Below, piece after piece: positions 5,074 through 8,053 of a stretch of DNA of 8,053 nt. The position numbers and the translations under genes were made by a program. Numbering within the stretch: position 1 is the stretch's first letter; every line of letters begins with the position of its first letter. This DNA comes from Cyclobacteriaceae bacterium (GTDB taxonomy: Bacteria; Bacteroidota; Bacteroidia; Cytophagales; Cyclobacteriaceae). The stretch is from positions 1 to 8,053 of the forward strand of contig DAOVVI010000055.1 in NCBI GenBank assembly GCA_030637245.1. The letters run 5' to 3'. The notes under the pieces are model-generated. The model saw only the letters and a program-made list of their open reading frames with translations, was not told the origin of the DNA and did not search any database.

Positions 5074-7743
5074 ATGCTCACGAAATACAAATCTTATTAC
5101 ATATTTCTATCACTTATATTTTTCGGATTACTGGCTTCGGCACAGAACCTGGATGATTTTAAGTATTCTGGCCCCGGCAAACACGTTGAAAATCCAGTAA
5201 CAAATGATTTTCAGTTCAATGGATACACCAATCACTGGCACGATACGTACAGCACATGGTATCGGTATGGTAATCTTCACAAAATGGCTGTCTCCAATGT
5301 GGAAAAGACCATATTGCAAAGTAAAGTCGATATCGCTGAAGACATGGGCATCCCTGGATTTACTATGTGTGAGGGTTTTCTTTCAGGTCTTTTAAGTACA
5401 TCATACACCATCCTCAATCAGCCAGGCCAGGGTGAGTTGGATGCTGCATTGGCCAAAGGAAATGTGCTGGTTTTTGTGGACCCCGGCTCCGGGATTGGGA
5501 AAAAACTGACTAATCGTTTGCCTGATACCGGAGAGTTTGTAAAAGAATTAAAAAGTCATCAATACGAAGCTGTTGATCTGAAACGTGCTCATGCCTGTTC
5601 ACTCGAAAATGGAGAACAAAAATTATTTATCGTGTCTTCGACAGACGCAGGAATGCGAAGGAAAATTGGAGAGCTAATTGAGCAAACTGCTGAAATTCTT
5701 GATGCATTCGATTTACATAAGGGTTGGTTTGGAGCCTATACCCTGTTGAATAGTGTAACCTGCACACCGGGCCATCCTTTGGATGTCATAGCCCGGGGGA
5801 TGAACGAAGGTAACGATTGGTTTGTTTTCAGTGGTTACATGGATTTTTTATCAAAAAATGAGCTGGAGGAATGGGTAAAAAGTGTAAACATTCCAGTGGT
5901 TACTGATGTTGGTTTCTCACCTATTTTCGGTTGTAAAGATTATGACGGGTTGCAGGTTCAGGATATGGTCACTAAAGATTCCTGGATCAAGTATGCACAT
6001 CAAAAAGGCGGATATGCATTTCGACAAGTTTGGGATACTGTGGCAGATCCTTATCATTACGACGGCTATATTGCCCTGGAGGGAAACAAAGAACAAATTG
6101 ATGAAGAGGATGTTCCATTTATACTCAGTACCGGTCGATTGCTTAATGAGAATGCATTATCGAGCATGGTACTTTTTGTACCGAAGGGAACCCCTTTTAC
6201 CAATGAGATCATGTGGGAGGCAATACTCGATCGCAGGGAAGTGGGTGTTTTTGAAAAGGGAAAGATGACGGGACCGGCAAATTTCAGGAATGCGCTGGAG
6301 ATGTTGTTGCTGGACAGGGTATATATAGAATCTTATTTTGGTGACAGGTTAAACCTGGAGACTGAAATGACCGGTTATACATTACAAGTACATTTGACCA
6401 ACACACTTGACAAAGCCATAACCGGTGATCTGAATATCGTATTGCCGGAAGGATTGAAAATCAGCGGCGAACAGACACAGCAGGTGAGCTTGCCAGCTCG
6501 TAGCCAGAAGACCATAGATTTACAAATTCAACCCTCATCTGTAGCGATGGGTCGTACAAATGCCATATCTGTACAGTTCAAATGGAAAGGAAAGGAAAAG
6601 CGGACATTGGCCATGCTCGATCTTCCTCCGGCTATTTCCGTTCATCACTTGTTGTATGGTCATGCACCTAAAGTCATTTATCCTGTTGCGGTTCATAATT
6701 TCACTTCCAAAACATCTTTCCCGGTTAAGATGAACGTGATCGATATTCAAACGGATAAAACGGTATTTAAGGCAAAACAAACTTTTCAAGCTACAACAAC
6801 CGGTTTTGATGAGAAGGTATTTGAGCTGGAGGTCCCTGCCGGAAGTTATAAAGTCCATATATCAGCTTTAGGTATCAATTATGAGAGCCAATTGGGAGTT
6901 GGAGCAGCCATGGGGAGTCCGTATCTATATGCGGTTGACCTGAACAGTGACGGCGTAGATGAATACCGGATGGAAAATGACAGTATTCAGATCACCCTGC
7001 TGGCTACCGGTGCAAGAGTGATTGAGTATAAGATAAAGAGCCGGGATGATAATGTGCTTTACAAAAAGTGGCCTAAAAAGCCCATTGATGATAAACGCCC
7101 TTTCAGGAAAAGGGGATATTATCCTTATGGTGGATTTGAAGATTTTCTCGGTCAGGCGAGTATGGAGACGCATAAAGTTTATGACGTGGAAGTGATCAGG
7201 GAAAAGGGTGACTATGTGCGTTTGAAAATGACAACTGATTATTTTGGGAACAAGTTGGAAAAGATATATACCCTTTATGGGAATTCGCCTTTGCTTGAAG
7301 TGCGCTTTGCCATGACGTTTAAAAATCCTGAAACAAATATATTGGCGCCTGTGCCGGTTTTAGTTTTAGGCAAAAAACATTGGACAGAAGATGTATATAC
7401 CGTGCCCGAAAAGGGAGGATTGGAAGAATTCCGAATGGATCCTGACAGGTATTACGGTCATTATTCTTTCTCATTAGAGGAGGGATGGGATGCCGGCTAT
7501 GACACCAAAGAGGACATCACTTTTGTAGGTGCATTTCCGGTTGATCAACCCCTGTTTTTGCATATGTTTATGAATCATCCACGCAATCCTGATGCGCATT
7601 TCTATTGTAATGAATTTCAGCCATGGCTGCGAATTTATCAAAAGACAACCACGTACTTCACCTATTATTTATGGGGAGCAGGTGGCCCATGGGAAAATGG
7701 CGTGCAAGAACTAAGAGAGATGAATTTGATTACAACACAATAA
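5074..7743 (+). CDS. Secreted multidomain protein of unknown family, paralog copy B (889 aa)
   Basis: This is a full-length paralog of copy A, co-linear with it and roughly two-thirds identical by eye. It has the same layout: signal peptide (1-24, ASA-Q); conserved N-terminal region with WHDTYSTWYRYGN (55-67), HKGWFGAYTLLNSVTC (215-230), GCKDYDG (286-292), FRQVWDT (316-322) and WEAILDRREVGV (381-392); two Ig-like segments (~427-605); DLNSDGVDEY (622-631); and a beta-rich mutarotase-like C-terminal domain (~636-883) ending in WGAGGPWENG. The ATG at 5074 is chosen although the frame stays open upstream to an ATG at 4957. Starting at 5074 puts the signal peptide at the N-terminus and aligns with copies A and C, whereas the 39 extra codons (MPACRRAG...) are a read-through of the repeat element. 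Cys230 and Cys287 are kept. Cys99, Cys175 and Cys845 are specific to this copy. Spacing and shared strand suggest co-transcription with A, unless the repeat interrupts it. Confidence 0.88.
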   Translation: MLTKYKSYYIFLSLIFFGLLASAQNLDDFKYSGPGKHVENPVTNDFQFNGYTNHWHDTYSTWYRYGNLHKMAVSNVEKTILQSKVDIAEDMGIPGFTMCEGFLSGLLSTSYTILNQPGQGELDAALAKGNVLVFVDPGSGIGKKLTNRLPDTGEFVKELKSHQYEAVDLKRAHACSLENGEQKLFIVSSTDAGMRRKIGELIEQTAEILDAFDLHKGWFGAYTLLNSVTCTPGHPLDVIARGMNEGNDWFVFSGYMDFLSKNELEEWVKSVNIPVVTDVGFSPIFGCKDYDGLQVQDMVTKDSWIKYAHQKGGYAFRQVWDTVADPYHYDGYIALEGNKEQIDEEDVPFILSTGRLLNENALSSMVLFVPKGTPFTNEIMWEAILDRREVGVFEKGKMTGPANFRNALEMLLLDRVYIESYFGDRLNLETEMTGYTLQVHLTNTLDKAITGDLNIVLPEGLKISGEQTQQVSLPARSQKTIDLQIQPSSVAMGRTNAISVQFKWKGKEKRTLAMLDLPPAISVHHLLYGHAPKVIYPVAVHNFTSKTSFPVKMNVIDIQTDKTVFKAKQTFQATTTGFDEKVFELEVPAGSYKVHISALGINYESQLGVGAAMGSPYLYAVDLNSDGVDEYRMENDSIQITLLATGARVIEYKIKSRDDNVLYKKWPKKPIDDKRPFRKRGYYPYGGFEDFLGQASMETHKVYDVEVIREKGDYVRLKMTTDYFGNKLEKIYTLYGNSPLLEVRFAMTFKNPETNILAPVPVLVLGKKHWTEDVYTVPEKGGLEEFRMDPDRYYGHYSFSLEEGWDAGYDTKEDITFVGAFPVDQPLFLHMFMNHPRNPDAHFYCNEFQPWLRIYQKTTTYFTYYLWGAGGPWENGVQELREMNLITTQ

Positions 7744-7753
7744 ATTTGTTAAG

Positions 7754-7809
7754 GTTCAAAGTTTTACTTGTATAGAAATTTGAATCCAAAATAATCTAAA
7801 ACCTTGAAC
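7754..7809. terminator. Inverted repeat after copy B (possible weak terminator or leader dyad)
   Basis: GTTCAAAGTTTTA (7754-7766) and TAAAACCTTGAAC (7797-7809) pair at 12 of 13 positions around a 30-base AT-rich loop. The dyad starts 11 bases after the stop of copy B and ends 51 bases before the start of copy C. The stem is AT-rich and is not followed by a T-run, so termination would be weak at best. Attenuation between paralogs, mRNA end protection or a protein-binding dyad are equally possible. Confidence 0.4.
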
Positions 7810-7849
7810 AGTAAGCTTTATAACCTGGACATTGACAATTGACTTAAAT

Positions 7850-7853
7850 GGAG
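7850..7853 (+). promoter_or_regulatory. Shine-Dalgarno-like GGAG deciding the copy C start
   Basis: GGAG lies six bases before the ATG at 7860. An in-frame ATG at 7848 overlaps it (ATGGAG) and would add four residues (MEKN). The 7860 start gives MFTKYKSYY, directly matching MLTKYKSYY of copy B, so 7860 is preferred and the GGAG is read as its ribosome binding site. Copies A and B have no comparable site, only A-rich leaders. Confidence 0.45.
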
Positions 7854-7859
7854 AAAAAC

Positions 7860-8053
7860 ATGTTTACGAAATACAAATCTTATTATATTTCTCTATCATT
7901 GGTATTTTTCGGATCACTGGCTCCGGCACAGAACCTGGATGATTTTAAGTATTCTGGCCCCGGCAAACATGTTGAAAATCCAGTAATAAATGATTTTCAG
8001 TTCAATGGATACACCAATTACTGGCACGATACGTACAGCACATGGTATCGGTA
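7860..8053 (+). CDS. Secreted multidomain protein of unknown family, paralog copy C (5' end only)
   Basis: Sixty-four complete codons are visible before the window ends; the rest lies to the right. Residues 1-23 are a signal peptide ending APA-Q, followed by NLDDFKYSGPGKHVENPV and the family motif WHDTYSTWYR. The protein differs from copy B at 7 of 64 positions. The DNA differs at 13 of 194 bases, of which 10 lie in the signal-peptide segment, leaving only three changes over the rest. About 25 bases upstream (from ACAATT at 7835) also resemble the leader of copy B, so the duplication included a little flanking DNA. Copy C is clearly closer to B than to A, implying a later duplication or gene conversion. 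Whether the gene is intact cannot be seen. Confidence 0.85.
   Translation, partial: MFTKYKSYYISLSLVFFGSLAPAQNLDDFKYSGPGKHVENPVINDFQFNGYTNYWHDTYSTWYR

Noticed and set aside
7848..7850. Upstream in-frame ATG as start of copy C
   Set aside because: It overlaps the GGAG ribosome-site candidate and adds four residues absent from copy B. The ATG at 7860 aligns with B and has proper spacing to GGAG.

Overview
This 8,053-base window is AT-rich DNA that reads like the Bacteroidota (Bacteroidetes). Three things suggest this: signal peptides ending just before a Gln (ASG-QN, ASA-QN, APA-QN), AT-rich leaders mostly without Shine-Dalgarno sequences, and a DUF5107/TPR secreted protein of a type common in that phylum. 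The genus cannot be told. There are no RNA genes, no CRISPR array and no transposase.

Layout. Bases 1-1854 (minus strand) hold the first 618 codons of a secreted DUF5107 protein with C-terminal TPR repeats. It runs off the left edge, so its C-terminus is not visible. Bases 1855-2135 are a divergent intergenic region with a long imperfect hairpin or dyad (1992-2048) and a weak Bacteroidota-type promoter candidate. Bases 2136-4814 (copy A, 892 aa) and 5074-7743 (copy B, 889 aa) are tandem paralogs on the plus strand. At 7860 a third paralog begins (copy C, 64 codons visible), cut by the right edge. The A-B gap carries a MITE-like inverted-repeat element built of CACAGAG motifs around a GC-rich hairpin. 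The B-C gap carries a 12-of-13-bp dyad.

The ~890-aa paralogs match no named family that I recognise. Both complete copies share one layout: signal peptide; a strongly conserved ~380-residue N-terminal region of unknown fold with two invariant cysteines; two beta-rich Ig-like segments; a calcium-loop-like DLNxDGVxEY motif; and a C-terminal beta-rich domain that looks like the galactose-mutarotase/supersandwich folds that accompany carbohydrate-active enzymes. The divergent DUF5107 protein also resembles mutarotase-like beta-sandwiches.

The most economical reading is a periplasmic or cell-surface glycan-processing locus made of a DUF5107-TPR protein plus a tandem, recently expanded family of multidomain proteins that may be uncharacterised glycoside hydrolases. 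That function is an inference: no catalytic motif of a known glycosidase family was recognised, and no SusC/SusD pair lies in view.
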